Positions 35,330 through 45,475 of a DNA stretch of 64,000 bases are shown in pieces (within the stretch, counting starts at the first letter, position 1; every line of letters starts with the position of its first letter). The position numbers and the translations under genes are program-made. The stretch is from Capsicum annuum (taxonomy: Eukaryota > Streptophyta > Magnoliopsida > Solanales > Solanaceae), in NCBI RefSeq assembly GCF_002878395.1, contig NC_061114.1:149096824-149160823 (forward strand). Direction: 5' to 3'. The notes beneath the pieces were generated by a model that was given only the letters and a program-made list of their open reading frames with translations, had not been told where the DNA came from and ran no database searches.

Positions 35330-36060
35330 CAAGTTCACAAACTCTCTAGCTTTACCTTTCCTTAAATCCTGAGGAAAGAAATAATAAATAAAAGCACCAA
35401 AAAACTCCTCCCACACAGCCTGCTCAGCATTATCACCTCTCGACTTCTCCTACTCCTTATACCACTAATATGTCCTTTAACTAATAAGAAACAAAATTCT
35501 CACCCTCCGTATCAGCAGCATCCATCACCCTGAATATTTTCTCTATTTCATTAACAAACCCTTGAGGGTTCTTCTCAACCTTAGAGTCTATAAATTTCAT
35601 AGGATTCAACCTCATAAACTATCTAACTCTAGTGGCCTAAGAAGAAGAAGCAACAGAAGAAACACGGTCAGTCTAACAAGACTGACAAGTCACAAACTGA
35701 GTCAGTAGATCAATAGATTGACAGAATTTAGCATTAGAAATATCTCCTTTAGGGGGTGAGGCAGGAACATGATCATCTACAGAAGCCCAATCAGGACTAG
35801 GAGGGAATGATAGAACTCTGCATAGGCAATCAAGAGCAGGTACCCTTTATACAAGAGTAATCTACGATGATGAGAACAAACACAAACACTAAAGAAACAA
35901 CAAAACTAACGAATAGAAAGTAAAAGGATACAAATCATAAATGATAAAAGATAGACACAAGAAGATAACAAAAGAGAACGGAAGGGTAATCAAAACCAAA
36001 GACCTCCTTAATTGATTACCTACAAGATCCTAGCTCTTACGTTGATCGAAATAGGGATCA
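35330..36060 (-). pseudogene. Element L gag (in inverted segment)
   Basis: Minus-strand reading gives VRQFMRLNPMKFIDSKVEKN, then PQGFVNEIEKIFRVMDAADT, NFVSY, WEEFFGAFY and, continuing into 35005-35329, SVKEYALKFH. This is a Del/Tekay-type gag core. Stops replace Gln in several places and frame shifts twice. Its tail is cut by an LTR fragment at 35167. Upstream of gag the sequence (36010-36060) keeps only a vague trace of a primer site (AAGAGCTAGG). Confidence 0.75.
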
Positions 36061-36516
36061 GATCTCCCTTATAACCATTATTTCTAAATAAGGTTCAACA
36101 TTAGTTTTTTCAAGCAGTCGACACTCCCAATAGAATTTTCATGAATTCATTATCATATTTAAACAAAACTAAGAAAAAGAGCCTAGCTACCAAGTATTTA
36201 TTGTTTGGCTAAATATTGCATAATTTAGGCCCAAAAGTCACCAAAATGTAAGAAAATACCCACAAGGGGCTGTCTTGATCTACTCTTGAAAAGTTAGAGT
36301 GATCAGAGGCAGATCTAAAGATCCTTTGGCGTATGTCCATTCCAAGGGCCTTTCGAGTCTTATTTTGCACTCCTTCGACCTTATCAAAGTCCTTTAACCC
36401 TACTTAAAGGTAATTTTTATCCTTGTGGCATATTTTAATAGCACCAAGAAGTCATCAAGCATCTTGAGCATCATTTGTATCCTACCAAAAGGTCAGAGAC
36501 ATTTTGGCTTGTATCG
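36060..36516 (-). other. Downstream part of element K and gag L leader (inverted)
   Basis: Minus-strand continuation of K after EGEDDTSQNVSDLLVGYK (stop near 36471), then untranslated DNA. No other frame is credible. Confidence 0.5.
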
Positions 36517-36705
36517 TCCTCCCCTTCTTGAAAAGGATTCGACCGAGAATCCAAAACTTGCAAAATAAAAGAAAGGACAAGCAAATACAACATCCTTATA
36601 AGAAGATGCTTAGGGTTAGTAGAGATAATCATAGCATCATGCCAAGGTTGCACATACTTATGATATAACCAAGGATACTTTATTTTAATCATGAAAATAT
36701 TATTG
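36517..36705 (-). repeat. Breakpoint duplication a', right copy (189 bp)
   Basis: Reverse complement of 34810-34998. It is followed without gap by b' at 36706; one base (G) could belong to either side. Confidence 0.92.
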
Positions 36706-37030
36706 AAGTAGAACAGATAAGTGTAAAGGAATATGCCTTGAAGTTCCATTAGTTGTCTCGTTATGCTCCAAAGTTAGTGTCTAGCATGATGGATAGGATA
36801 AGGAAATTTTCTTCGTGTTTGTCTTAGGACCTGGTTTTGGAGTTTAAGGCTTCCCTATTGAATAAGGAAAGTGTACGTGGTCTACCAAGTAGTAAAGTGG
36901 CCTTCAAAAAAGCAGAGTATCGATCGCACTGGGACTTGTGTTAAAAAACTATCAAGGTCTAGTTTAACGATTGAGCTATGTTTATTATGTTATTGAACTT
37001 CATTTATTAAATTGCTTATGAGCTGTTGTT
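36706..37030 (+). repeat. Breakpoint duplication b', right copy (325 bp)
   Basis: Reverse complement of 35005-35329. It continues seamlessly to the right into LTR-type DNA (ATCATGGTCTCC near 37050), so this copy lies in its original context on that side. Confidence 0.92.
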
Positions 37031-37103
37031 TCACAGGGTCAATCGCATGATCATGGTCTCCTGACCTCTAACCGTTTACATAACTTGGTGGACCACATAC
37101 ACT
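36869..37103 (-). repeat. I-family LTR fragment
   Basis: AGTGTACGTGGTCTACCAAG and the following bases match 38639 onward and 50439 onward, the inner end of the I-family LTR. About 130 bp present in the full LTRs (38760-38880) is missing here. It interrupts gag L after LLNKES. A second copy is inside the inverted segment at 35005-35167. Confidence 0.8.
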
Positions 37104-37268
37104 TGCATGTGCAGTTGGGCGCTGTCAAGTTTTATGCGTTGTTGTCAAGGACTTGAATTGGCAACTATCTTATATTTAGTTTTTCTATATTGAGTTGTAA
37201 ATAGTTTTTGTTTTTTTAACTTCTTTTTATTTTCCTTTATTTCTATTTTCCTCACACTTTTCTTGAGA

Positions 37269-37400
37269 TGTCAGTCATGGATAGATGGTTTTCTAGGGAT
37301 GATTATTCTTGTCATTTTTGTGGAGGAACCAACCATGAGTCATTTTGTTTAGATTTTGATCCAAGCATTTGGAGGGGACCTGCTTGTTTGCAACCTGCAT
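37269..37400 (+). pseudogene. Zinc-knuckle scrap in element J
   Basis: Reads MDRWFSRDDYSCHFCGGTN, with CHFCGGTNHESFC resembling a retroviral-type CCHC knuckle (spacing 2-4-3 instead of 2-4-4). It is followed by LDFDPSIWRGPACLQP and a stop. Probably the gag zinc knuckle of the family. Confidence 0.45.
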
Positions 37401-37710
37401 AGAAGACCATGATTTGGTGAGTGTCTTATGGAAATATGTATCACTCTGCAGATATGTGTGCTTTTAATCCTGATTCAGTCATATTTGTAGGAAATGTTCA
37501 ACAAATAACTAAGGAAGTAGATGTAGAGTTGACTTCCAACCTGTTGCAAAAAAAGTTGCTAATAATTTGAAGATGTCTGAGCACTAGAAATATGAAGTTA
37601 TTGAACAGTTTCAGGAAATACCATCTCCACCATCCCCACAGAGGCAGAGAAAAACACAAGAATCGTAGCTACCCAGTTGTAATCTTTATCTGGAAACTAA
37701 AATTAAGAAG

Positions 37711-37929
37711 GTGAATATAAGTGATGGTGTTGTGGATAGTGAAAATTTTGAAATGGGATTGGTTAGGCCTCACTCAAAGTACTTTTATACATTATCATTA
37801 GATGATGTATTATTTGTGGAATTGTTTGAAATAATGGAAGACTGTGAAGATGAGAAACAAGAATCATATATTCTTAAGTTTGCACCAGACAAGCAACATA
37901 AAAGTACACCTCACTTCAAGGCCGAATAG
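37711..37929 (+). pseudogene. Hypothetical 72-codon frame of element J
   Basis: Starts MNISDGVVDSENFE, contains VELFEIMEDCEDEKQESY and ends FAPDKQHKSTPHFKAE. No domain recognised. It lies between the knuckle scrap and the conserved 3' motif, where polyprotein remnants of non-autonomous elements are expected. Function unknown. Confidence 0.35.
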
Positions 37930-38059
37930 TTTACCATGCACCATCCATTACTCGATTCCTTAATCTTTGTACCATCTCCCTATGAGCGAGGAAAAAGATG
38001 GATATAAAGATAGGGGCGAACTTCATATCTTCAAGGTGGAGGAAAAAGTTGATTGGGTC

Positions 38060-38106
38060 ATATCGTGACACTAAATCAGGCTTTGCTTGGGAGGCAACCC
38101 AAGTTA
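38060..38106 (+). other. Conserved 3' motif with GGGAGGCAACCC
   Basis: TCGTGACACTAAATCAGGC followed by TTGGGAGGCAACCCAAG. The same block, reversed, is at 63575-63620. This CGTGACxxTAAAT...GGGAGGCAACCC pattern is, from memory, a hallmark of the 3' non-coding part of Athila/Tat-type gypsy elements. Confidence 0.7.
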
Positions 38107-38623
38107 AGTAGGAATGTTTTATTTTTAGCATTTTTAGTTTTACTTCACATGGTTTTTGTCTTTGTTGAGTCACAGGCTGATGGGAAGTCTGAGTACAAGA
38201 AACCTAAGCTAAGGAGCATGGCGAACACTTGGTGTGGGATCCCCAGACCTCCTTGTTGTTTTAAGATGCTACTAGCTAGGCCTAGAGGCCTCAGGGAGTA
38301 TTTCTATCTCTTACTTTAAAGTTCACTTCAGGGCTCAGTAGATTTTTAAGTGTGGGGTGGGTAAATTCCCAATTTGTGGCTCAATCTTTTAAAATTTTTG
38401 TACGATATTTGAATTTGTGCTACTATTGATTGCATGGTGCAAGGTTTTAGTTGTAAAAGCATGTGAATTGTGTGAATTACTACTTTTGAGACTCTTAGGC
38501 TCATGGTTATGACACTTGTACTTGTTGGCTTAAATTTTGAATTCATGTTGTTGTTTGGTTAAGTGTCTATGATGATCGTATGTGATTTGAGCAAGTGCCA
38601 TGTGTGTGTGAGGAACTTGACAT

Positions 38624-40332
38624 TGCCCAAGTGCACACGCAAGTGTACATTGTCTACCAAGTAGTAAAGTGTCCTTCAAGAAAGCCGAATATTGATCCCA
38701 CAGAGACTTGTGTTAAACAATTATCTAATTCTAGTTTAACAGTTGAGAAAAAGTAAACTAGAAGGTTTTAGAATTGTAAACTAAAACGAAACTAAAATAA
38801 TGCGTAAAAGTAATGACTTAGGACAATCAATGGGTAGAATCCTAGGGTTAAGGCTTAGAAACAATCATAGAACATTATTGAACTTCATTCGTTAGATTGC
38901 TTATCTTGGTTGTTAATTCGTAGGGATGATTGCATGATCATGGTATCCCAACCTCTAACCGTTTACCTAACTTGGAAATTACAACTATATCATTAAGCAG
39001 GGATGCAATAATGTAATTAAGTGTATTAACCTATCATCCTACATGTGAATCAAGCAAGGCTTCTAAGTACATCCCTGTCCTAGACGCTAATTCAATTCCT
39101 TATTTCATAAAAGAATAAGAACTATACTTTGTTCATCCCCATGTTCTATCTCTCTATTCACTCTTTTGATTTTACAAGGTTGACAATTGATATATTTTTC
39201 GGGTGATCAATTCATCAAATAGTTAAATTAAAGATGAACACACAACCAATAATGATAAGCAAAATTAATTGAACTTAATTCGAAATGAAAGTATTCATGA
39301 TCTTGGCCTTAACCCTAGAAAGGGAGTTTATCCTTTTACCGAAATGTTCATCATCCAACTTATTGTATTGATGATACAAGCCATGAAAGAAACTAAAGTT
39401 AAGATAATAAAATCCTAAAAAACATATAGAGAAGCCTCTAAATGTCCAATGATGTCCAAAGGTGTGTAAGAATGTGACACAATATATTTATGTATAGTTA
39501 GCCAAGCCTTAGCCATGTCATAGTTGGATTTAAAGTTGAAATTAAACCTGGGGGTTGAGAGGGCGCCGCAGGAACCATTACCTCGCTCGGAAGGGGGCAC
39601 CTCGAGCTCCATTATGCTGGAATAGAGCCTGCGTCGCAGACAAATCATGGGAACACACTATTTTGGGTGCCTTCTGAATCTCTTGGTGTATTGTACACAC
39701 CTAGAGGCCTTTCCACAATTTCTCACTCTCCCTGGACATTCCTGGTGTCCAAATTAAGTCCAAGTTGTGTATTGTGCTTCTATTGATCTATTCAAAACCT
39801 TTATGAGTCGTTTCCACTTGATTTGAAGATTTTATATCCTTTATATATCATCATAATCCATTCAACAAGAATCCTATAGAATAAAACATAAGAATTTAGA
39901 ATCCTAAACAAGACAACAATCAAGATGGTAAACTAGAAACTCGAGCTAAGAATAGTCTTCATTCACTTTGACCTTTAACATATTGTTTTGACTCTTGGAT
40001 TGATCCAATTGACACTTTCACATTATAAATAAGTTTTTCCACATATAAATACACTATTTAACCATTTGAAACTCATTTATCACATTAGAATCCATCGAGA
40101 TAGACTAGACAAGCTTCTAGCTCAAGTAAGTAACACTAGTTTTCCTGATTGAACTCTAAATGATCTATTTAAACCCAAACTTGTTTGGAAACACCTTTAA
40201 ACATTGTAATTACACACTATAAAACTTAGATGCTTATTTATATCATTATCACACTTAAAGCACATGAATTACCCTTAAAAAGGGATAAATAAGCTAGAAA
40301 AGTAACACTTAAATGCATAAATACACCCAACT
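38624..40332 (-). repeat. I-family LTR, copy 1 (about 1709 bp)
   Basis: Plus-strand reading starts TGCCCAAGTGCACACGC and ends ATACACCCAAC. It aligns to 50420-51839 plus 61728-61950. The element sense is minus (TGTTGGGTGT start at the right end), opposite to the internal DNA of J on its left. No purine tract on its right and no target duplication found, so it may be a solo LTR or a rearranged end. A GC-rich patch is at 39545-39635. Confidence 0.82.
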
Positions 40333-40429
40333 TTAGATATGAATATCTCTAGGCTTATGTTCTATGTGTAACAAGTTAAGGACAAGAAAAATAAGCAATA
40401 ATAAATGGGAGATACACCAAGTAAGAAGT
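40333..40429. other. Unassigned spacer between I-family LTR and element H
   Basis: AT-rich, without match that I can see elsewhere in the window. Element H gag starts to be readable after about 40430. Confidence 0.4.
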
Positions 40430-40920
40430 TCGTGTATTTAGAGTAGGGTTGAGGTTATCAAAATAGTGGTAGAGATGGTAGATAGTAGAGCAAGAGAAAG
40501 ACCTGAGGAATTTTGGTTCTTACTCTACTTCTAGTGCTCCATATCCAAAGTCATTCAATGATTATCTCTTTTAGGATGACAGTGGATTTATGACCCAGGG
40601 TTCCCAAACTAAGGCTAGTGAAGCTCAGTATGCTCTATTATATCCTTCTTCCATAATTTGTGGGTAGTTACATCATGGCCAGTGTGATAAGGGGAGGAAT
40701 CAATGCTATAACTGTGGTCAACAGGTGCATTTGCAGTGACACTGTCTAGCTAAGGTTGTTTTGGGAGCTAATAAGGTCCCTATTGCTATTTCATCGGCTC
40801 CAACATCAAAGGGTGCTATTTTTAGTATCAACACTAGCCAAAATAATCTTTATGCTCTTTCCACTCATCAAGAATATAAGGTATCTCCTAATGTGGTTAC
40901 TGGTACATTGAAACTTCTCT
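40430..40920 (+). pseudogene. Element H gag C-terminus with zinc knuckle
   Basis: Frame reading shows QCYNCGQQVHLQ-stop-HC near 40704, a CCHC knuckle (2-4-4 spacing) with a stop inside, then APTSKGAIFSINTSQNNLYAL and VSPNVVTGTLKLLS, the usual link to protease. The gag core is not present. Confidence 0.75.
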
Positions 40921-41335
40921 CATGAAGTATATTATCTATTTAATCTGGGTTCTACCCTTTTTTATGTGACCCCTTACATGGATGTTCATTTTAGTTTTGA
41001 TCTTGAGCGCATTTTCGAACCTATTTTAGTGTCTGCCTTGATAGGTGATTCTATTATGGCTATTAAAGACTATAGGGATTGTATGGTGTCCATCTTTCAT
41101 AAAAAAACCTTAGAGGATTTGATATATTTTGATATGGTGGATTTTGATGTGATCTTAGGGATAGATTGGCTTTACTCGTGCTATGGGTCTCTTGATTGTA
41201 GGACCTAAAAGGTCAGTTTCTAATTCCCGAATGAACCATATATTGAGTGGGAAGGAAGTTCCCTAGTACCTAAAGAAAGATTTATTTCTTATCTTTGAAC
41301 TGGGAAGTTGATTTCCAATGGGTGTCTATTTCATC
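40921..41335 (+). pseudogene. Element H protease
   Basis: The active site reads LFNLGSTLFYVTP where relatives have LLDPGSTLSFVTP, so the catalytic Asp is Asn. The open frame 40966-41208 continues VHFSFDLERIFEPILVSAL, DYRDCMVSIFH and DMVDFDVILGIDWLYSCYGS, a good match to the rest of the domain. Inactive by the active-site change alone. Confidence 0.82.
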
Positions 41336-41339
41336 TAGT

Positions 41340-42270
41340 TTGGGTTAAAGATTTTAGTTCATAGGTTCCCTCTTTACAATCTTTTCCTATTGTTAATGAG
41401 TTTTCTAAAGTGTTTCTAGATGATATTCCTAGTGTTCCTCTAAATAGGAAAATAGACTTTGGGATTGATCTTCTATCGGATACCGGTCCAATCTCTATTC
41501 TTCCATATAGTATTTCTCCGGTTGAGTTGGAAGAAAATAAGGAAAATATAAAGGATCTTATTGATAAGGGTTTCATCATCTTAGTGTGTCCTCGTGGGGT
41601 GCTACCATTATTTTGATGAATAACAAAGATTGCTCCTTTCAGATATGTATTAATTACCGATAGTTGTATAAGGTGACAGTGAAAAATAAGTACCAATTTT
41701 CAAGGATTAGTTATTGTTTTACCAGTTTTAGGGTGCTAGGTGTTTTTCTAAAACTGATACTTGATCGAATTATCATCAGTTGATGATTAATGAGGCGGAT
41801 ATCCCTAATACTGCTCTCCGTACCTAGTATAGTCATTATGAGTTTTTCGCTATGCCCTTTGGTTTGACTAATGCTCTAGCTGTATTTATGGACCTAATGA
41901 TTTGGCTATTCAGCTAGTTCTTGGATTTGTTTTTTATTGTGTTTATTAATAATATCTTAGTATATTCTAATAGCGAAGTGGATCATGAAAATCACCTCTG
42001 AGTAGTATTTAAAGTCTTAAGGATCAGTGATTGTACGCCAAGTTCTCAAACTATGATTTTTGGTTTAATGTTATGACATTTTTGGTTCATGTTTTTCCAA
42101 TGAGGGGATCATGGTAGATCAACAGAAATTTGAGGTGATTAATAAATATCCTAGACACATGACTCCAATCGATATTCAGAGCTTCTTAGATATAGCTGGT
42201 TATTATAGCATATTTGTAGAGAGTTTTTCTTCTCTTGCTTCATTATTGACTAAGTTGACTCAAAAAAAGG
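41340..42270 (+). pseudogene. Element H reverse transcriptase
   Basis: 41410-41616 reads FLDDIPSVPLNRKIDFGIDLL and IKDLIDKGFII, the RT N-terminus. Later motifs are scattered over frames. The catalytic FIDD motif near 41945 reads FIVFINNILVYSN, both Asp changed to Asn. Frame 42111-42317 (SFLDIAGYYSIFVESFSSL) is the connection domain. Confidence 0.85.
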
Positions 42271-42280
42271 TAAAGTTTCT

Positions 42281-42700
42281 ATGGTCGATGCTCGTGAGGG
42301 TAATTTTGAGAAGTTGAAGAATAAGTTGACTTTGGCTCCAATTCTGACCCTACCCGAGGGTACTGATAGTTTTATTATTTATTATGATGCATCTTGTGTG
42401 GGGATGGGTTGTGTTTTCATACAGTATGGTAAGGTTATGGTATATTCTTATAGGCAGCTGAAGGTCCATGAAAGGAATTATGCGATGCATGATTTGGAGT
42501 TAGAAAATTCTGTGTTTTCCTTAAAGATTTGCCGCCATTATCTGTACGGGGTCTATGTGGGTATCTATTCAAATAATAAGATCTTATAGTATGTGTTCAC
42601 CCAAAAAAAAGTTGAATCTCAGGCAAAGGAGATTGCTTGATTTGCTCTAGGACTATGATATCAGTCTAACTATGATCCAGGTAAAGCTAATATGGTTCCT
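42281..42700 (+). pseudogene. Element H RNase H
   Basis: The 102-codon frame shows IIYYDASCVGMGC (first Asp kept), YSYRQLKVHERNYAMHDLELE (Glu kept) and YSNNKIL where relatives read FTDHKSL, so the third catalytic Asp is Asn. The end, LTMIQVKLIWFLILL in one frame, corresponds to the YHPGKANVVADALSR region. Inactive. Confidence 0.82.
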
Positions 42701-42929
42701 GATACTCTTAGAGAGTTGTCCATGGGTATCTTGTATCATATGGATGAGGAGAAGTGAGGATTAGTGAAGGATATTCATTGATTGTATAATCTTGTAGTTC
42801 ATCTCTTAGATTTTAAGGATGGAGGTATGATTGTTAAAGAGGTGGTGAAACTATCTATTGGTGCTGAGCTGAAGGAAAAGTAGGTTTTGAATCTTTTCTT
42901 GATGCAGATTAAGGATGATGTAGGTTAAA

Positions 42930-43852
42930 TGAAGATGATTGCTTTTTAGATTGGTGGTGATGGTATCTTGAGTTACCAAGGTAGGTTAAGTGTTATGGAT
43001 GTTGATAGGTTACGAGAAATGATTTTAATTGACGCTTATGAATCAAGGTATATAGTTCATTCTGGTTTGACGAAGATGTATCATGATTTGAAGGAAATCT
43101 ATTAGTAGAACAATATGAAGAGAGATATGGCTAACTTCTTGGCTAAATTTATGGTTTGTTAGCAGGTCAAGGTTAAACACTTGAGGCTCAGTGGGTTTTC
43201 TCAAAAGATTGAGTTACCCATTTGGAAGTATTAGGTGGTTTGAGGTTGGTGAGACTAGATTATTCTATCTGGACTTGGTTCACTAGGCTATGGAGAAGGT
43301 GAGGTGATCAAGGATAGGCTTAAGATTTCTTAGAGTCGCCAAAAGTCCTATATGGATGTGAGGCAAAGGGATTTGGGGTTTGATGTTAGTGATTTGGTGT
43401 TTCTGAAGGTGTCTCCTTTAAAGGGAGTGATGAGATTTGGTAAGAAGGGGAAGCTTAGCCCCCGTTATGACCCATACTTGATTTTGAGGAGAATGGGCAA
43501 TGTTTTTTATGAATTTGATTTTCCTTCAAGTTTCAGTTCTACCCACCGAGTTTTCAATGTTTTGATGTTGAAAAAGTGTGTGGGTGATTGTCCTTTAATT
43601 TTTCCTATTATGAGTTTTGGTATTTCAGATTCGTTATCTTATGAGGAAGTCTCGGTATATATTTTGGATAGGCAAGTCCGTTATTTGAGGACAAAGGATG
43701 TGGGTTTCGTGATGGTTCTATGGAGGAACAAAAAGGTTGAGGAAGCTACTTGGGAAGCTGAAGAGGACATAAAGTCCAAGTATTCATTCTTCTTCTCCGC
43801 ATTTGATAATCATGCTAAATGTATGTGCTTTCCTACTCTCTTTGTTTTTTGA
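42930..43852 (+). pseudogene. Element H integrase with deleted catalytic core
   Basis: The zinc-finger part reads SGLTKMYHDLKEIY (43065-43105) and ends near ELPIWKY at 43234. The next readable residues are WFEVGETRLF-like, which in relatives lie about 190 residues later. The frame 43352-43852 (166 codons) then gives the GPY-like segment (VFLKVSPLKGVMRFGKKGKL), SLSYEEVSVYILDRQVRYL and the chromodomain (RNKKVEEATWEAEED). The whole DDE core is gone. Confidence 0.82.
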
Positions 43853-43938
43853 GTTGGTTAAAGGAAATTGTGGTTGCATTTATATTATATAACTGTGCTA
43901 ATGGATGTCTTGACTCATCATTCAAGGATGAATTATCC

Positions 43939-43948
43939 TAAGGGGGAA
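43939..43948 (+). other. Polypurine tract of element H
   Basis: TAAGGGGGAA directly before the LTR start; it defines the 3' LTR. Confidence 0.8.
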
Positions 43949-45071
43949 TTTAACACCCGAAATTTTGATCCCTGGAGATTTCTAAGTTTTGAGCTCACTA
44001 TCCAAGGAATGACTTTGGTAACTAGTCATACACTGTAAATCATAGCCACACTAGTGTAGGTACCAAAGATTCATTCATGAGTACGATTAAGAGCGTACAA
44101 GTCATGGCGAGACATTATGAGTTGTAATGTGGGACTCGTAGTCTCACCAGTGTAGTGGTTCCTTATTTCTGTTGTGACTACGAGTCGAAAGGTCTAGTAA
44201 CAAGTCATAGGGTGTGACTCATGACCAAACCTATAAAACTGCCATGAGTCATTGTCCAGACGGTGATGAATTGTAATATATCCTCACGAGTCGTAAGGTG
44301 ACTCGGACTCACTAGAGATATGTTTTTGCATTTTATTTAAGGGAACTTTGGTCATTTCCCTCTTTCCCAAATTAAAACCCACGACCATAAAACACCTAAA
44401 AAGTGTTATTTTCATCATTTTAACAATCATAAACTACTCTCTTTTCTCTCAAAAATCCCTAAGCAAGAACACCTAAAGTTTTCTAAGGATTGGTTATCTA
44501 GGGCTCAAAGGGTTATTTCTTCTCTAAATTTCTTAGCATCTCGTGCATGTATATCTACCTAAACTTGTATTTCCATTATTTCATTCAATGGCTTGACATT
44601 TCCAAGGTTTTAATGCTTGACTTTAAATAAAGATTTGAGGGTTTTTTATGGTAATTGTTTAAATATTTTTCCCATGGTTTTGAATTAGTTATCTATGATT
44701 TATCCTTTGGTTTTAAATTGAGGATATTCATAGGCATGGGAATTAGGATGGGGGACATGGGTTGCGCCAACTTTATGGTTTAAATGGTTTAGAATTGGCT
44801 TTACCCCAACCCAACTTGTGTAATTGGTTTTGGAAACATAGATACTTGCACAATTGAACTCACTTTTGGAACCTTACACTGCATATAAGGTTAATGAAAC
44901 TTAAAAATAGTTTATGAAAGGCTTTGGTGGCCTTCGATATGGTTTCAATTGGAAGACTTTAGAGTCATTTTTGCTAAATAGTTTTGGTTGTCTAGGTTAA
45001 TGGAGGTGGTCTCCAGTGATCGGTAGAATTGAGATACTCGTCATGACTAAGCCCTGGTTTGGGTCGTGACA
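43949..45071 (+). repeat. Element H 3' LTR (about 1123 bp)
   Basis: Starts TTTAACACCCGAAATTTTG (TG changed to TT) and ends GGGTCGTGACA. Bases 44040-44320 hold repeated GAGTCGTA or GACTCATGA-type words, the same flavour as 20620-21060 in the D LTR. No ORF of interest. Confidence 0.75.
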
Positions 45072-45475
45072 CCATAGTTCCTCTACCAGATAGCCAGGTG
45101 TCAATCATGTCTAAAACCCATATTTTTGTGTAAAAATATGTAGTTATATTTGTTTCAAACAAAAGATTTTATTATTATTATTATGATTATGATTATTGTT
45201 GTTGTTGTTCTTATTATTATATTGTTATATATATGAAGTTATCCTCTATTTCTTCTTAATAATTTAAAATTCCATAAAAAAGATCATGTAATAAATAGAG
45301 ATAATGTAATGATCCTCTGGGTCATTTTCTTATTTTGATGAATTTTTACTAATATATTTAAACATATTTCCACTCAAGAATTAAAAATATATAGTAGATA
45401 GATACTAAAAGTCTAGAACTTTAATGACTCAACAATCCAATATCCATAAAACAAGCAATAATAAAACTCTAAAGT
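45072..45475. other. AT-rich interval with microsatellite
   Basis: Between the H LTR and the hAT fragment. 45169-45226 is an imperfect ATT/GTT trinucleotide run. No coding signal and no hAT terminal inverted repeat found. Confidence 0.55.

Larger units (their letters stand above)
35005..36705 (-). other. Small inverted segment
   Basis: The segment has b at its left end and a' at its right end, while the outer flanks carry a (left) and b' (right). Undoing the inversion restores two coding continuities: K runs DSRSNPFQEGEDDTSQN, and the gag core runs into SVKEYALKF. Unique core is 35330-36516. See Findings. Confidence 0.82.
37104..38623 (+). mobile_element. Element J internal fragment (Athila/Tat-like family shared with I)
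   Basis: Bases 38050-38620 match the reverse complement of 63060-63620 in element I, so both are internal DNA of one family, here on the plus strand. It includes a knuckle-bearing scrap at 37269, a 72-codon frame at 37711 and the GGGAGGCAACCC motif at 38091. RT and integrase are absent. The fragment starts after an LTR scrap and ends where LTR 38624-40332 begins. Confidence 0.6.
40400..45071 (+). mobile_element. Element H: 5'-truncated chromovirus with 3' LTR
   Basis: In order on the plus strand: gag C-terminus, protease, RT, RNase H, integrase zinc finger joined to chromodomain, purine tract, LTR (43949-45071). The 5' LTR, primer site and gag core are missing. The integrase C-terminus is close to element D. 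All enzyme domains carry stops, and catalytic acids have been lost in protease, RT and RNase H. Confidence 0.85.

Noticed and set aside
38053..38319. 88-codon plus-strand frame with a hydrophobic N-terminal run (LSRNVLFLAFLVLLHMVFVF)
   Set aside because: Looks like a membrane or signal segment but spans the conserved 3' non-coding motif of the I/J family; the equivalent region of element I does not keep the frame.
45169..45226. Possible CRISPR-like or functional short repeat
   Set aside because: It is an ordinary imperfect ATT/GTT microsatellite.
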